Shown here: piece after piece, positions 8,528 through 18,209 of the stretch
How positions within the stretch are numbered: the first letter of the stretch is position 1
Layout of the letters: each line of letters begins with the position of its first letter
Assembly (NCBI RefSeq): GCF_947501415.1
Contig: NZ_CANMVL010000013.1
Coordinates: 1 to 64,000, forward strand
Length of the DNA stretch: 64,000 nt
Direction of reading: 5' to 3'
Source: an uncultured Halomonas sp.
Lineage (GTDB): Bacteria > Pseudomonadota > Gammaproteobacteria > Pseudomonadales > Halomonadaceae
Translations under genes and position numbers: made by a program
The notes under the pieces: generated by a model
What the model saw: the letters and a program-made list of their open reading frames with translations, nothing else
Databases searched by the model: none
Told to the model about the DNA's origin: nothing

Positions 8528-9604
8528 TCACAGGGTCGGGTGCGCGATCAGTTCTCTGAGTACCGCGGTGGCAAAGGCACCGCGGGGCAGTGTAAAGGTC
8601 AGCCACAGCTCACCGTCACCACGCTCCAGGCGTGTCTCGGCCAGACGCAGGCGCAGCGGGCGGCGCCCCAGGCGTACGCCGGCCGCCTCGAGTCCCGCGC
8701 ATAGCCCCGCAAAACGCTGAACCAGCTGGTCCTCACGACGCCGCGCCTCGCCACTCGCAAGCGAGCCACCCACACCCCACAGCACACCGCTAGGATGCAG
8801 ATCGAGTCGCGCCGCCCGGGCCTCGAGCTCGGCGTCCGGCGACTCGACGGCGAACTGGCTGGCACTGCCATCGAGGTTGGCCACCTCCCCCGGCAACAGA
8901 CGCCCCCAGCTGCCCTCGCGGATGCGCTCGGCGAGCAGCTCGTTGAACAGGAAGCTGCGTGCCGACGAGAGCAGCATGCCATCGCGGTCGTCGCGCTTGC
9001 GCCAGCCACGGGCCAGCAGCGAACGCGCACGCAGCAGGTTGCGGCCATCCGGACCGAAGCGCTGGGGGCCGAAATAGTTGGGCACCCCACGCTCGAGCAG
9101 GCGCTCCCAGCGATGAACGAGGCCTTCGTCGGCCACCGCCGGGCCAGTCAGGCGCAACCGGAAGCGGTTGGTGCGATGCACCCCCCGCTTGAGCTTGCGC
9201 GGGTGGCGTGCCATCTCGAGCACCCGTATGCCACGCTCGGCCAGGTCCTCCCGCAATCCCACCGGCGCCTCGCGCCCCGGCAGCTGCACCGACAACCACT
9301 GACGGGTCACCGCGACCCGGTCCTTCATCCCCGAGTAGCCCACTGCCCGCGGCGAGGCCTCGCATAACCTGGCGAGCTCCTTCACCGCCATGGCGGTGGT
9401 CAGGTCACGCTTCTCGATATAGAGCCAGAGATGCTCGCCCTCCCCCTCGGGGTCAAAGTCGAGCGTCTCCTCGACCAGGAAGTCCTCGGGGCGGGCTCGA
9501 TAGTCCCCCTCCGGGGGCGACCCGAACTCGGCATCAAGCACCCGCGGCCAGGTCGGGGGCCAGTCGAGGGCGTCGAGCGGATGATGTGACGGCGAATCAC
9601 TCAC
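8528..9604 (-). CDS. truD: tRNA pseudouridine(13) synthase TruD
   Basis: Converts U13 of tRNA-Glu to pseudouridine. The 358-residue protein contains the catalytic aspartate D95 in the GMKDR motif and the TruD hallmark NYFGPQRFG with its surrounding insertion domain. The start is taken as GTG at 9604, within the ispF stop region (8-base overlap); this gives the family length, whereas the longer ATG-started frame adds a low-complexity leader that is antisense-like to ispF. It belongs to the ispD-ispF-truD-surE run, an order widespread in gammaproteobacteria. Confidence 0.93.
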   Translation of the reverse strand: MSDSPSHHPLDALDWPPTWPRVLDAEFGSPPEGDYRARPEDFLVEETLDFDPEGEGEHLWLYIEKRDLTTAMAVKELARLCEASPRAVGYSGMKDRVAVTRQWLSVQLPGREAPVGLREDLAERGIRVLEMARHPRKLKRGVHRTNRFRLRLTGPAVADEGLVHRWERLLERGVPNYFGPQRFGPDGRNLLRARSLLARGWRKRDDRDGMLLSSARSFLFNELLAERIREGSWGRLLPGEVANLDGSASQFAVESPDAELEARAARLDLHPSGVLWGVGGSLASGEARRREDQLVQRFAGLCAGLEAAGVRLGRRPLRLRLAETRLERGDGELWLTFTLPRGAFATAVLRELIAHPTL

Positions 9605-10118
9605 CGGCGCCCTCGCTCGTCGTGGTCTCATTGTAAACGCCTGGCGTGACCGGCAGGAGCAGCGCCACCGCCTCGGCGGCGATGCCCTCGCCGCGGCCGC
9701 TAAAGCCCAGACGCTCGGTGGTGGTGGCCTTGACGTTGACGGCTTCGCGTTCGACGCCGAGGTCGGCGGCAACATTGGCCGCCATAGCCTCGACGTGAGG
9801 CGCCATCTTCGGCGCCTGGGCCATCAGCGTGGCATCGAGGTTACCGACCCGATAGCCGGCCTGGTGCACCAGGGCCACCACACGACGCAACAGGTCGCGA
9901 CTGTCGGCGCCCTTCCATGCCGGATCGGTATCGGGGAAGTGGCGGCCGATATCGCCCAGGGCGCAGGCGCCCAACAGGGCATCGCTGACGGCATGCAGCA
10001 GCACATCGCCATCGGAATGCGCGACGAAGCCGCGCTCGAAGGGGACGGCGACGCCGCCGATCATCAGGTGGTCGCCCTCGCCGAAGCGGTGGACATCGAA
10101 ACCATGGCCGATTCGCAT
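9597..10118 (-). CDS. ispF: 2-C-methyl-D-erythritol 2,4-cyclodiphosphate synthase
   Basis: Cyclises CDP-methylerythritol 2-phosphate with loss of CMP in the MEP isoprenoid pathway. The sequence begins [12 protein letters not shown], with the zinc ligands D8 and H10, and has the [11 protein letters not shown] block containing the third ligand. The length (about 173 residues) is slightly over the usual 157-160 because of the C-terminal tail [14 protein letters not shown]. Two adjacent ATGs (10121 and 10118) overlap the ispD stop; the second was chosen because GGAG then lies 5 bases upstream. Confidence 0.96.
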   Translation of the reverse strand: MRIGHGFDVHRFGEGDHLMIGGVAVPFERGFVAHSDGDVLLHAVSDALLGACALGDIGRHFPDTDPAWKGADSRDLLRRVVALVHQAGYRVGNLDATLMAQAPKMAPHVEAMAANVAADLGVEREAVNVKATTTERLGFSGRGEGIAAEAVALLLPVTPGVYNETTTSEGAGE

Positions 10119-10852
10119 CATCTCTCCGCAACGCCTGCCGGCGTCGTCTCGCTATGCACCGAGGCCTGGGCCGCCAGGATCATGCCGGCCAGGGCCAGGT
10201 CCTCGGGATGGGTGATCTTGAGGTTGTCGCGACGCCCGGGCACCAGCCGAGGCGCATGCCCCAGAGCTTCCACCGCCGAGGCCTCGTCGGTGACCATGAC
10301 GGCGGACGCCATGGCCTGGCGAAGCGCCTGATTCAACAGGCCGTAGCGAAAGCCCTGAGGGGTCAGGGCATGCCAGAGGCCCGCACGGGGCTCGGTAAGG
10401 GCGACCCGGCCGGCGCCATCATCGCGCTTCATGGTATCCGCCACGGGGGCAGCCAGCAGCCCGCCCACCGCATCATCGGCAAGCACCTGCATCAGCCGCC
10501 GCAGGTCCTCGACGTCGACACAGGGGCGCGCCACATCATGGACCAGCACCAGGTCATCATCACGCGCCTCATCGGCGATGACCCCCAGGGCATTGGCCAC
10601 GCTGTCCGCACGTTCGGCGCCTCCCGCCACGCGCCGCCAGTCGGCGAAGGGTACCCAGACAGGGTCGAACCAGGCGTCGTCGGGGTCCAGGCAGAGGCAG
10701 AGTCGTGCCCCTGGGAAGGCGGCATGCAGCCGGGTCAGGGTGTGGGCCATCACCGGGCGAGCATCGAGGGTCAGGTACTGCTTGGGACGGTCGGCCCCCA
10801 TGCGCCGTCCCTGCCCCGCCGCAGGCACCACCAGCCAGGGTGACGCACTCAT
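10118..10852 (-). CDS. ispD: 2-C-methyl-D-erythritol 4-phosphate cytidylyltransferase
   Basis: Transfers CMP from CTP to methylerythritol phosphate, the step two before IspF. The 244-residue protein has the CTP-binding loop [20 protein letters not shown] and the later [11 protein letters not shown] motif. It overlaps ftsB upstream by 4 bases (ATGA) and ispF downstream by 3, so the three are translated as a coupled unit. Confidence 0.96.
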   Translation of the reverse strand: MSASPWLVVPAAGQGRRMGADRPKQYLTLDARPVMAHTLTRLHAAFPGARLCLCLDPDDAWFDPVWVPFADWRRVAGGAERADSVANALGVIADEARDDDLVLVHDVARPCVDVEDLRRLMQVLADDAVGGLLAAPVADTMKRDDGAGRVALTEPRAGLWHALTPQGFRYGLLNQALRQAMASAVMVTDEASAVEALGHAPRLVPGRRDNLKITHPEDLALAGMILAAQASVHSETTPAGVAER

Positions 10853-11184
10853 CGGCTCGCCTCCAGGCGAGTGGCGGGCAGCGGATTGACCACCGGCTCC
10901 ACCTCCACCGCCACATCGGGCACCCAGAAGAACTGCTCGTCGGTGCGCACCATGCCGATATCGCTGCGTGCCCGCTCCTCGATGGCATCGAGGCCGGTCT
11001 TGAGGTCTAGCACCTCGGCGGCCAGGCGCGCATTGCGGTCGCGCAGCGGCTGGTTGGCCGCCTCCAGCGACGCCACTCGCTGGCGAACCTCACGCAACTC
11101 CATGACGCCTCCCTGGCCGAGCCACAGTCGATACTGCAGCAGCGCCAGCAGGATCGTCAGCGTCAGCGCCAACCCCTTGAGCAT
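10849..11184 (-). CDS. ftsB: Cell division protein FtsB
   Basis: Small bitopic protein that pairs with FtsL and FtsQ in the divisome. The 111 residues comprise a single N-terminal transmembrane helix (about 4-20, LALTLTILLALLQYRLWLG), a coiled coil (VRQRVASLEAANQPLRDRNARLAAEVLDLK) and the family motif AIEERARSDIGMVRTDEQFF. The ftsB-ispD adjacency is conserved in gammaproteobacteria. It heads the long minus-strand run; the 46-base gap to the DUF482 gene is short for a promoter but could hold one. Confidence 0.95.
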   Translation of the reverse strand: MLKGLALTLTILLALLQYRLWLGQGGVMELREVRQRVASLEAANQPLRDRNARLAAEVLDLKTGLDAIEERARSDIGMVRTDEQFFWVPDVAVEVEPVVNPLPATRLEASR

Positions 11185-11230
11185 GATGCCTTCCCGTCAC
11201 CTCGATACGATGCCGCGCATTATGCCATTT

Positions 11231-12394
11231 TCATTGCTCGCCGGCAGAGTCAATCTTCGCCTCATCGCGAAACGGCAGTGCCGACTCGGCGGCGCGCCGA
11301 TAGGCCAGCACATGTTCGCGCTCCTCGGCACAGAAACGCGCCACGGCGTCACGCAAGCGTGGATCGGCGATATGGTGAAGCGAGGTCAGCAGCCGCGGCT
11401 CGAATCCCCGGGTGAGCTTGTGCTCGCCCTGGGTACCGGGGTCGAAGCGCGTCAGGCCATGAGCCAGGCAGTGCTCGATCCCCTGGTAGTAGCAGGCCTC
11501 GAAGTGCAGGCAGTCGGCGCTCACCTCGCTGCCCCAGTAACGGCCAAAGAGGGTACGTGCACCCTGCAGGTAGAGCGCCGCCGCCACGGGGCGATCGTCG
11601 CGACGCGCCTGCACTAGCAGCAGGTTCTCCGGCATGGTGGCACGCAAGCGCCGAAAGAAGTCGAGATTGAGGTAGCCATGGCGACCACGCTCCAGATAGG
11701 TGATCTCATAGCAGCGATAGAAGTGCTCGAGGGCCGCGGCGTCGATTGCCTCGCCCTCCAGACGATGCAGGCTCAGCGCCTGGTCGGCGACGATCCGCCG
11801 TTCACGGCGAATCGCCTTGCGCCGCTTGGAGGTCAGGGTGGCCAGGAAGCCCTCGAAGTCGCCATAGCCACGATCCTGCCACTGGAACTGTACACCGTGC
11901 CGCGCCAGCAGCCCCGGCCGAGCCTTCTGCCACTCGGCCACCTCCGCCTCCTCGGCGAACAGCAGGTGCCAGCCGGATAGCTCGCCCTCCTCCCAGGCAC
12001 TGGCCAGGGTCTCACGTGCCTCGCATGGATCAACACCCGGCGCCAGCGCCAGGCGCGGACCGGGTGCCGGAGTATAGGGAATTGCCGTCAGCGCCTTGGG
12101 GTAGTAGCGCCCACCAGCGCGCTCCCAGGCATCGGCCCAGGCCCAGTCGAAGACGTACTCACCGAAGGAGTGATGCTTGTGATAGAGCGGCATGAGGCCG
12201 ACCAACGCTTCGCCCTGCCACAGGGTCTGGTGGCGCGGCACCCATCCGGTGGCCGGGCATACCGAGCCGCTGGCTTCCAGGGCATGCAGGAACTCATGGC
12301 GCAGAAAGGGGTGATCATCACCGATCAGGGCGTTCCAGGCTCTGGCGGACACCGCCTCCATGGAGGGCAGGGGTTGGCGCCTCAGCATTGTCAT
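11231..12394 (-). CDS. FemAB-like GNAT superfamily protein (DUF482)
   Basis: A 387-residue member of the DUF482/FemAB-like family, which has the tandem GNAT fold of peptidyl transferases; the substrate is unknown. Recognisable blocks are HPFLRHEFLHALEASGSV near the N-terminus, LTSKRRKAIRRERR in the middle and the C-terminal FDPGTQGEHKLTRGFEP motif. The ATG at 12394 is preceded by AAAGGAG, which decides between this and a longer frame that would run into the divergent aldehyde dehydrogenase promoter. Confidence 0.85.
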   Translation of the reverse strand: MTMLRRQPLPSMEAVSARAWNALIGDDHPFLRHEFLHALEASGSVCPATGWVPRHQTLWQGEALVGLMPLYHKHHSFGEYVFDWAWADAWERAGGRYYPKALTAIPYTPAPGPRLALAPGVDPCEARETLASAWEEGELSGWHLLFAEEAEVAEWQKARPGLLARHGVQFQWQDRGYGDFEGFLATLTSKRRKAIRRERRIVADQALSLHRLEGEAIDAAALEHFYRCYEITYLERGRHGYLNLDFFRRLRATMPENLLLVQARRDDRPVAAALYLQGARTLFGRYWGSEVSADCLHFEACYYQGIEHCLAHGLTRFDPGTQGEHKLTRGFEPRLLTSLHHIADPRLRDAVARFCAEEREHVLAYRRAAESALPFRDEAKIDSAGEQ

Positions 12395-12510
12395 GCGATC
12401 ACTCCTTTCACGGTTCGTTGCGCCTCCCTCCCTGGCCCTGGCGGCGAGATGGCGCCACCATTGTGCACAGCCCCCCATCAACCTTCCATCACCACGAACA
12501 GGATTCCAGC

Positions 12511-13908
12511 ATGAGCGATGCCAGTGATCTCCAGGCCCTCCTCGACAGCCAGCGGCGTGCCTTCAAGGAAGCGCCCTTCCCGAGCCTCGCCACCCGGCGC
12601 GACCGGCTGAAGCGCCTGGCCACCCTGACCCGCCGCCATCGCGACGAGATCGTCACTGCGATCAGCACTGACTTCGGCCACCGCGCCGCCATGGAGACAC
12701 GCCTGACCGAGGTGGCCACCGTCCTTCAGTCGGCCGGCTTCACCCGACGCCGACTGCGTCGCTGGATGCGCCCCGAGCGCCAGCCGGTGGGCTGGAGGCT
12801 ATTGCCGGCCCGAGCGAAGGTTCACTATCAGCCGCTCGGTGTGGTCGGCATCATCGCCCCATCCAACTACCCCTGGAACCTTGCCTGGCTACCCGCCATC
12901 GATGCCCTGGCCGCCGGCAACCGGGTAATGATCAAACCCAGCGAGCACAGCCCTGCCACCTCGGCACTGATGGCACGCCTGGCGGCTCGTTATTTCGCTC
13001 CCGAGGAGCTCTGCGTGGCAGAGGGCGATGCCGACCTGGCCAGGGCCTTCGCCGCCCTCCCCTTCGACCACCTGCTGTTTACCGGCAGTGCCAACATCGG
13101 TCGAGAGGTGGCGCGTGCCGCGGCAACCAACCTGACGCCGGTCACCCTGGAGCTAGGCGGCAAGACGCCGGCGCTGGTGGCCGCCGACGCCGACCTGGAG
13201 AGGGCCGCCGAGCGCATCGCCTTCGGCAAGTGGCTGAACGCCGGCCGCACCTGCATCGCCCCCGATCACGTGCTGGTGGATGCCTCGCGACTCGAGGCAT
13301 TTCTCAAGGCGATGCAGCGCCAGATAGCACGCTTCTACCCTCAGGGCACCGCTAGCCATGACTACAGCGCGGTGCCAGGCGCGGCACACCGTCAGCGCCT
13401 CCAGGCGATGCTCGACGAGGCCCGCGACCATGGCTGCCGGGTGATCGACCTGGGGGAAAGGCTCGAGCTGCCCGACGGTGGTGTCAAGCTGCCCCCCACG
13501 CTGATCGTCGACCCGAGTGACAGCCTCACCCTTATGCACGAGGAGATCTTCGGCCCCTGGCTACCGGTGCTCGGCGTGCGTGACATGGATGCCGCCATCA
13601 CGCGTATCAAGAGCCAGCCTCGCCCGCTGGCACTCTACGCCTTTACCGAGGACCCCGCCCTGCGTCGACGCCTGCTCGAAGAGACCCATTCCGGCGGCGT
13701 GGTATTCAATGACACCCTGTGGCACAACGCCGTGCCGGCACTGCCCTTCGGCGGCGTCGGCGAGAGCGGCAGCGGCGCCTATCACGGCGAGGCGGGCTTC
13801 CAGCGCTTCAGTCATGCGCGCGCCGTCTTCACCCAGTCGCCCCGCAGCCAGGTAGGGCGGCTCAATCCCCCCTACCGGCGCTGGCTATTGCGTCTGCTGG
13901 GGCTTTGA
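12511..13908 (+). CDS. Aldehyde dehydrogenase, coniferyl-aldehyde-dehydrogenase-like
   Basis: NAD(P)-dependent oxidation of an aldehyde to its acid. The 465-residue protein is of the short class-3/coniferyl aldehyde dehydrogenase type. It shows the oxyanion asparagine N119 in SNYPWN, the general base E214 in ELGGK and the nucleophile C248 in NAGRTCIAPDH. An arginine replaces the more usual glutamine before the TC of the active-site motif. AGGA lies 8 bases before the ATG at 12511; upstream in-frame sequence is antisense to the DUF482 start. The real substrate is not deducible. It precedes edd but is separated by a 162-base promoter region. Confidence 0.85.
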   Translation: MSDASDLQALLDSQRRAFKEAPFPSLATRRDRLKRLATLTRRHRDEIVTAISTDFGHRAAMETRLTEVATVLQSAGFTRRRLRRWMRPERQPVGWRLLPARAKVHYQPLGVVGIIAPSNYPWNLAWLPAIDALAAGNRVMIKPSEHSPATSALMARLAARYFAPEELCVAEGDADLARAFAALPFDHLLFTGSANIGREVARAAATNLTPVTLELGGKTPALVAADADLERAAERIAFGKWLNAGRTCIAPDHVLVDASRLEAFLKAMQRQIARFYPQGTASHDYSAVPGAAHRQRLQAMLDEARDHGCRVIDLGERLELPDGGVKLPPTLIVDPSDSLTLMHEEIFGPWLPVLGVRDMDAAITRIKSQPRPLALYAFTEDPALRRRLLEETHSGGVVFNDTLWHNAVPALPFGGVGESGSGAYHGEAGFQRFSHARAVFTQSPRSQVGRLNPPYRRWLLRLLGL

Positions 13909-13969
13909 GGCCCCCAGCGTCGAGCCGCGCCACGACATCCAACGGCTACAATGACACCCAACGACACAA

Positions 13970-13984
13970 GGTAATAAAACTACA
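13970..13984 (-). promoter_or_regulatory. Candidate HexR operator upstream of edd
   Basis: On the minus strand the site reads TGTAGTTTTATTACC, matching the described gammaproteobacterial HexR consensus TGTA[AG]TT[AT][AT]ATTACA at all but the last position. It lies about 87 bases upstream of the edd start. HexR itself is encoded in this window and is known to control Entner-Doudoroff genes; binding here is inferred. Confidence 0.5.
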
Positions 13985-14032
13985 TTTTATGCGAAAAATT
14001 CGCTAGGATGTCCCCGAGTACCGAACATTTAT

Positions 14033-14048
14033 TTGGTAAACTTACCAA
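14033..14048. promoter_or_regulatory. Perfect 7+7 palindrome in the edd promoter
   Basis: TTGGTAA-AC-TTACCAA is a perfect inverted repeat with a 2-base spacer, 22 bases before the edd start codon. That places it downstream of a likely promoter, so a bound protein would block transcription. Its core GTAANNTTAC recurs in the zwf and porin promoters of this window and, with a 3-base spacer, before the symporter. Confidence 0.55.
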
Positions 14049-14070
14049 GCAGTCACTGCCGAGGTGCACC

Positions 14071-15957
14071 ATGGCCAGCTCCAACCCGACCCTCAATGCC
14101 ACCGTCGCCGACGTTACCGACCGCATTCGCCAGCGCTCCGCCGAGCGACGCGCCCTCTACGAGGCACGCATGGCCGACCAGCACCGGCGTGGCGTGCACC
14201 GCGGAGAGCTCTCCTGCGGCAACCTGGCTCACGGCTTTGCCGCCTGCGGGGTCGAAGACAAGAACGCCCTGAAACTGATGAACAGTGCCAACCTGGGCAT
14301 CATCTCGGCCTACAACGACATGCTCTCGGCTCATCAGCCGCTGGAGACCTTCCCCGAGACCATCAAGGCCGCGGCGCGCGCCATGGGCTCCACCGCCCAG
14401 TTCGCCGGCGGCGTGCCCGCCATGTGTGACGGCGTCACCCAGGGCCAGCCAGGCATGGAACTGTCGCTGTTCTCCCGCGACGTGATCGCCATGGCCTCCG
14501 CCGTGGGCCTTTCCCACAACATGTTCGACGCCGCGCTCTACCTCGGTGTATGCGACAAGATCGTGCCGGGGCTGTTTATCGCCGCGGCACGCTTCGGCCA
14601 CCTGCCGGCCATGTTCGTCCCCGCCGGCCCCATGCCCAGCGGCCTGCCCAACAAGGAGAAGGCACGCATTCGCCAGCTGTTCGCCGAGGGCAAGGCGAGC
14701 CGCGAGGAGCTGCTGGAGGCCGAGTCCGCGTCCTACCACAGCCCCGGCACCTGCACCTTCTACGGCACCGCCAACTCCAACCAGTTGATGATGGAGATGA
14801 TGGGGCTGCACCTGCCCGGCACCTCCTTCGTCAATCCCGGCACCGAGATGCGTGAGGCGCTGACTCGCTTCGCCACCGAGCAGGCGATCCGCAACACCGA
14901 ACCCGGCGGCGACTACCGTCCCTTCTACAAGCAGATCGACGAGCGCGCCATCGTCAATGCCATCGTCGGTCTGCTCGCCTCCGGCGGCTCCACCAATCAC
15001 ACCCTGCACCTCGTGGCCATGGCCGCCGCCGCCGGCCTGACTCTCACCTGGGAGGACTTTACCGACCTCTCCGCGGTGACCCCGAGCCTGATGCAGGTCT
15101 ACCCCAACGGCCAGGCCGACATCAATCACTTCCAGGCCGCCGGCGGCATGAGCTTCCTGTTCCGCGAACTGCTCACGGCCGGCCTGATCCACGGGGATAT
15201 CCCCACGGTGTTCGGTACCGATCTCACCGCCTACACCCAGGAACCCTTCCTCGAGGAGGGCAAGCTGGTCTGGCGCGAGGGGCCGGCAGCGAGTCTCGAT
15301 CGCGACGTGCTGCGCGGCGTGGCGGAGCCCTTCGCCGCTACCGGTGGACTCACCGTGGTCGACGGCAATCTGGGGCGCGGCGTGATCAAGGTCTCGGCGG
15401 TCGCCGAGGAGCACCGTGTGGTGGAAGCGCCGGTGAAGATCTTCGAGGACCAGAACGAGCTCAAGGCCGCCTTCGAGGCCGGCGAGCTCGACCGTGACGT
15501 CATCGCCGTGGTGCGCTTCCAGGGACCCAAGGCCAATGGCATGCCCGAGCTGCACAAGCTGACGCCCTATCTCGGCGTGCTTCAGGACCGTGGCCACAAG
15601 GTGGCGCTGGTCACCGACGGACGCATGTCCGGCGCCTCCGGCAAGGTGCCGGCGGCCATCCATATCAGCCCCGAGGCGCTGGACGGCGGTCCCCTGTCGA
15701 AGCTGCGTGACGGCGATATCGTGCGTCTCGACGCCAATGCCGGCACTCTCGAGACCAGGGTCGAGGCCCATGTCTGGGCCGATCGCGAGCAGCGCGTCGC
15801 CGCACTGGACCACTACCATGTGGGGCTGGGCCGCGAGCTGTTTGCCGGCTTCCGCCACCTCGCCATGCGCGGCGAGGAGGGAGCCGGGGTCTTCGGCGGC
15901 TTCGAGGCCGACGACCTGGCCCGCCAGGCCGGACAGATTCACGATGAGGATGCCTGA
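14071..15957 (+). CDS. edd: Phosphogluconate dehydratase (Entner-Doudoroff)
   Basis: Dehydrates 6-phosphogluconate to KDPG, using a [4Fe-4S] cluster. The 628-residue length suits the Edd branch of the IlvD/Edd family. Cluster and active-site blocks are visible: [61 protein letters not shown] and [15 protein letters not shown]. The start at 14071 has GAGGTG 4 bases upstream and gives the usual N-terminus; an earlier in-frame ATG would read through the palindrome. glk follows after 11 bases, so edd-glk is an operon, probably with the mutarotase gene. Confidence 0.97.
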   Translation: MASSNPTLNATVADVTDRIRQRSAERRALYEARMADQHRRGVHRGELSCGNLAHGFAACGVEDKNALKLMNSANLGIISAYNDMLSAHQPLETFPETIKAAARAMGSTAQFAGGVPAMCDGVTQGQPGMELSLFSRDVIAMASAVGLSHNMFDAALYLGVCDKIVPGLFIAAARFGHLPAMFVPAGPMPSGLPNKEKARIRQLFAEGKASREELLEAESASYHSPGTCTFYGTANSNQLMMEMMGLHLPGTSFVNPGTEMREALTRFATEQAIRNTEPGGDYRPFYKQIDERAIVNAIVGLLASGGSTNHTLHLVAMAAAAGLTLTWEDFTDLSAVTPSLMQVYPNGQADINHFQAAGGMSFLFRELLTAGLIHGDIPTVFGTDLTAYTQEPFLEEGKLVWREGPAASLDRDVLRGVAEPFAATGGLTVVDGNLGRGVIKVSAVAEEHRVVEAPVKIFEDQNELKAAFEAGELDRDVIAVVRFQGPKANGMPELHKLTPYLGVLQDRGHKVALVTDGRMSGASGKVPAAIHISPEALDGGPLSKLRDGDIVRLDANAGTLETRVEAHVWADREQRVAALDHYHVGLGRELFAGFRHLAMRGEEGAGVFGGFEADDLARQAGQIHDEDA

Positions 15958-15968
15958 GGATCTTTGCG

Positions 15969-16934
15969 ATGACACGACCGGCCCTGATCGGTGACATCGG
16001 TGGGACCAACGCACGTTTCGCGCTGGTCACCCCCGGGGGAGTCGCCCCTCACGATATCCTCAGCCTGCCCTGCGCCGATTACCCCGGCCTGGTGGAAGCG
16101 GTGCAGGACTACCTTGCTCGCGTGGGTGCCACCGGCGCTCAGGCACCACGAGAGGCGTGCCTGGCCTTCGCCTGCCCGGTGCATGACGACCGCATCAAGA
16201 TGACCAACAACCCCTGGGTCTTCTCGCGCGCCAGGGTCCAGGCCGAGCTCGGGCTCACCCTCTTCAAGACGATCAACGACTTCACCGCCCAGGCCCTGGG
16301 AGTGCCCCATGTGGCCGAGGAGGAGCTGATCGAGATCCAGCCAGGCCAGGCGACTCCCCACGCCGCCCGGCTGGTCATCGGCCCTGGCACCGGCCTCGGT
16401 GTGGCCACCCTCTTCCCCGGTCGCCATGCCTGGATCCCGCTGCCGGGTGAGGGAGGCCACATTACCTTCGCCCCCACCGATGAGCGGGAACGACAGCTGC
16501 TTCGCCACTTCCATCACCGTTACGGGCGCGTCTCGGTGGAGCGCGTTCTCTGTGGCCAGGGGCTGCTCGACCTCTACCTCGCCCACTGCTCACTGGAGAG
16601 CACCACGCCCGCGTTCTCCACGCCGGCCCAGGTGACAGCGGCCGCCGACGAGGACCCCATCGCCCGTGATACCCTGCTGCGATTCCTGAAGATCCTCGGC
16701 GATGTCTGCGGCGATGCGGCACTCACCCTGGGCGCCCGCGGCGGTGTCACGCTATGCGGTGGCATCCTGCCGCGGCTGCTCGACTGGCTGCCCGAAAGCC
16801 GCTTCCGCGAGGCCTTCGCCGACAAGGGGCGCATGCATGCCTACAATGCCGCGATCCCGATCCATGTCGTCACGGCGCCATGGCCGGGCCTGCTGGGCGC
16901 CGCCGAGGCACTGCACAATGAAGAAGTCGAATAG
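15969..16934 (+). CDS. glk: Glucokinase
   Basis: ATP-dependent phosphorylation of intracellular glucose. The 321-residue protein is of the proteobacterial Glk type: phosphate-binding GDIGGTNARFAL at the N-terminus, the sugar-binding block KMTNNPWVFS, the catalytic aspartate in TINDFTAQALG, the GPGTGLGVA loop and LCGGILPRLL near the C-terminus. It sits between edd and the hexose-6-phosphate mutarotase gene. Free glucose would come from the alpha-glucosidase encoded further along, as no glucose PTS is seen here. Confidence 0.96.
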   Translation: MTRPALIGDIGGTNARFALVTPGGVAPHDILSLPCADYPGLVEAVQDYLARVGATGAQAPREACLAFACPVHDDRIKMTNNPWVFSRARVQAELGLTLFKTINDFTAQALGVPHVAEEELIEIQPGQATPHAARLVIGPGTGLGVATLFPGRHAWIPLPGEGGHITFAPTDERERQLLRHFHHRYGRVSVERVLCGQGLLDLYLAHCSLESTTPAFSTPAQVTAAADEDPIARDTLLRFLKILGDVCGDAALTLGARGGVTLCGGILPRLLDWLPESRFREAFADKGRMHAYNAAIPIHVVTAPWPGLLGAAEALHNEEVE

Positions 16935-16955
16935 CTCGACGGAAGAGGTCAAACG

Positions 16956-18056
16956 ATGATTCCCGCAAGTCTGCGAACCCTGCTCGATGATACCGACGGC
17001 CAGCGTCGTGCCGAATGGCATGGCCGCGATATATGGCTGGCCAACGAAACCTGGGGCGAGCTTGTCGTCTCGCTGCAGGGGGCCCAGGTGCTGCACTATT
17101 TTCCTGCGCCCGATGCCGCGCAAGCCGCAGGCGCTCTTCCTAACGCGCCCGAAACCGCGCGAGCCGCAAGCGCTCTTCCTAACGCGCCCGAAACCGCGCG
17201 AACCGCTGACGCTCTTCCTAACGCGCCCGAAGCCGCGCGAGCCGCAAGCGCTCTTCCTAACGCGCCCGAAGCCGCGCGAGCCGCTGGCGCTCTTCCAACC
17301 GACGCTGCGGAGGCACCCGAAGGCATGGCGGCCGGCGGCTGGCTATGGGTAACGCCCACGCCCCAGGACCCGCCCGGGGCCATCCGCGGCGGCATCCCGC
17401 TCTGCTGGCCCTGGTTCGCCGACGAGCACATCGCCGACGAGAGTGCGGACCGCTCCGGCCCGCTGCATGGGCCGGCGCGCAAGGCGGCGTGGCGTCTCGA
17501 CGCGGTGGACGAACATGAAGAGGGCGTGGAGCTTCACCTTTCCCCCGAGTCACGCCTGCATAGTCAGCTCACTCCGCGCGCGGTGATCCAGGCCAATGCC
17601 AACCGCCTTCATGTGGAGCTCATCACCGAACACACCGGCGAGACGCCGGTGAAGATGAGCGGTGCGCTGCACACCTATCTGGCGGTGGCCGATGCCTTTG
17701 GGTGCCGCCTGGAAGGCCTCCCCGGCGCCCGCTATCTCGACAAGCTGGCCGGCTTCGCCGAGCGGGAGCAGCAGGGCGAACTCGGCGTGCGTGGCGCGCT
17801 GGATCGCATCTATCACAGCAATGCCGAGCTCACCCTCGACGATGGCAACCGCCGCCTGCGCATCGCTCGCCAGGGCAGCGACTCGGCGGTGGTCTGGCAC
17901 CCCGGCGATGACGCCCTGCCCGCCGATACACCGGCCGAGGTGGGTCGCCACTTCCTCTGCGTGGAGGCCGCCAACACCCGTCTCGACCCGGTGTGGCTGG
18001 TGCCCGGCGCCCAGCATCTGCTGGGTACCACCCTGTCCCGGGCGGACGAGGCCTGA
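16956..18056 (+). CDS. D-hexose-6-phosphate mutarotase (YeaD-like) with a tandem-repeat insertion
   Basis: Aldose-1-epimerase-fold protein that interconverts anomers of glucose-6-phosphate; the fold and the blocks IRGGIPLCWPWFADE, GPLHGPARKAAW (catalytic His) and FLCVEAANT (catalytic Glu) support YeaD-type assignment. At 366 residues it is about 60-70 longer than usual. The excess is an Ala/Pro-rich insertion of a 13-residue repeat (about residues 57-114) between an early beta-strand (VLHYFPAPDA) and the GGWLWVTPTP block that normally follows closely. The insertion keeps the frame and is probably a disordered surface loop. It completes the edd-glk-mutarotase unit. Confidence 0.88.
   Translation: MIPASLRTLLDDTDGQRRAEWHGRDIWLANETWGELVVSLQGAQVLHYFPAPDAAQAAGALPNAPETARAASALPNAPETARTADALPNAPEAARAASALPNAPEAARAAGALPTDAAEAPEGMAAGGWLWVTPTPQDPPGAIRGGIPLCWPWFADEHIADESADRSGPLHGPARKAAWRLDAVDEHEEGVELHLSPESRLHSQLTPRAVIQANANRLHVELITEHTGETPVKMSGALHTYLAVADAFGCRLEGLPGARYLDKLAGFAEREQQGELGVRGALDRIYHSNAELTLDDGNRRLRIARQGSDSAVVWHPGDDALPADTPAEVGRHFLCVEAANTRLDPVWLVPGAQHLLGTTLSRADEA
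17124..17297 (+). repeat. Four 39-bp tandem repeats plus a partial fifth, in frame
   Basis: Units start at 17124, 17163, 17202, 17241 and (partial) 17280. Each full unit encodes A/T-A-x-A-L-P-N-A-P-E-A/T-A-R (13 residues). Units differ at only a few bases, so the array expanded recently or is kept uniform by slippage or conversion. Repeat numbers may vary between strains. Confidence 0.95.
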
Positions 18057-18209
18057 GCGCCTCTTGCGTGTGAGTGGCTGGCTCGCCATCGGCGGGCCAT
18101 CAAAAGGCTTAGCCACGCATTCGAGATGCGCATTGCCGGGTCCGGCTCCCGAGTCTCCGGCCGGTCCACCGATTGCCCCCTGCCTCCCAAAACCCCGACG
18201 AGGTCCACG

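Noticed and set aside
14053..16014. Very long open frame antisense to edd
   Set aside because: It mirrors edd codon structure in GC-rich DNA, has His/Gly/Val-rich composition, no ribosome-binding site and no family resemblance.
17124..17297. CRISPR-like array suspected from regular repeats
   Set aside because: The units are directly adjacent without spacers, lie in a coding frame and translate to a regular 13-residue repeat.
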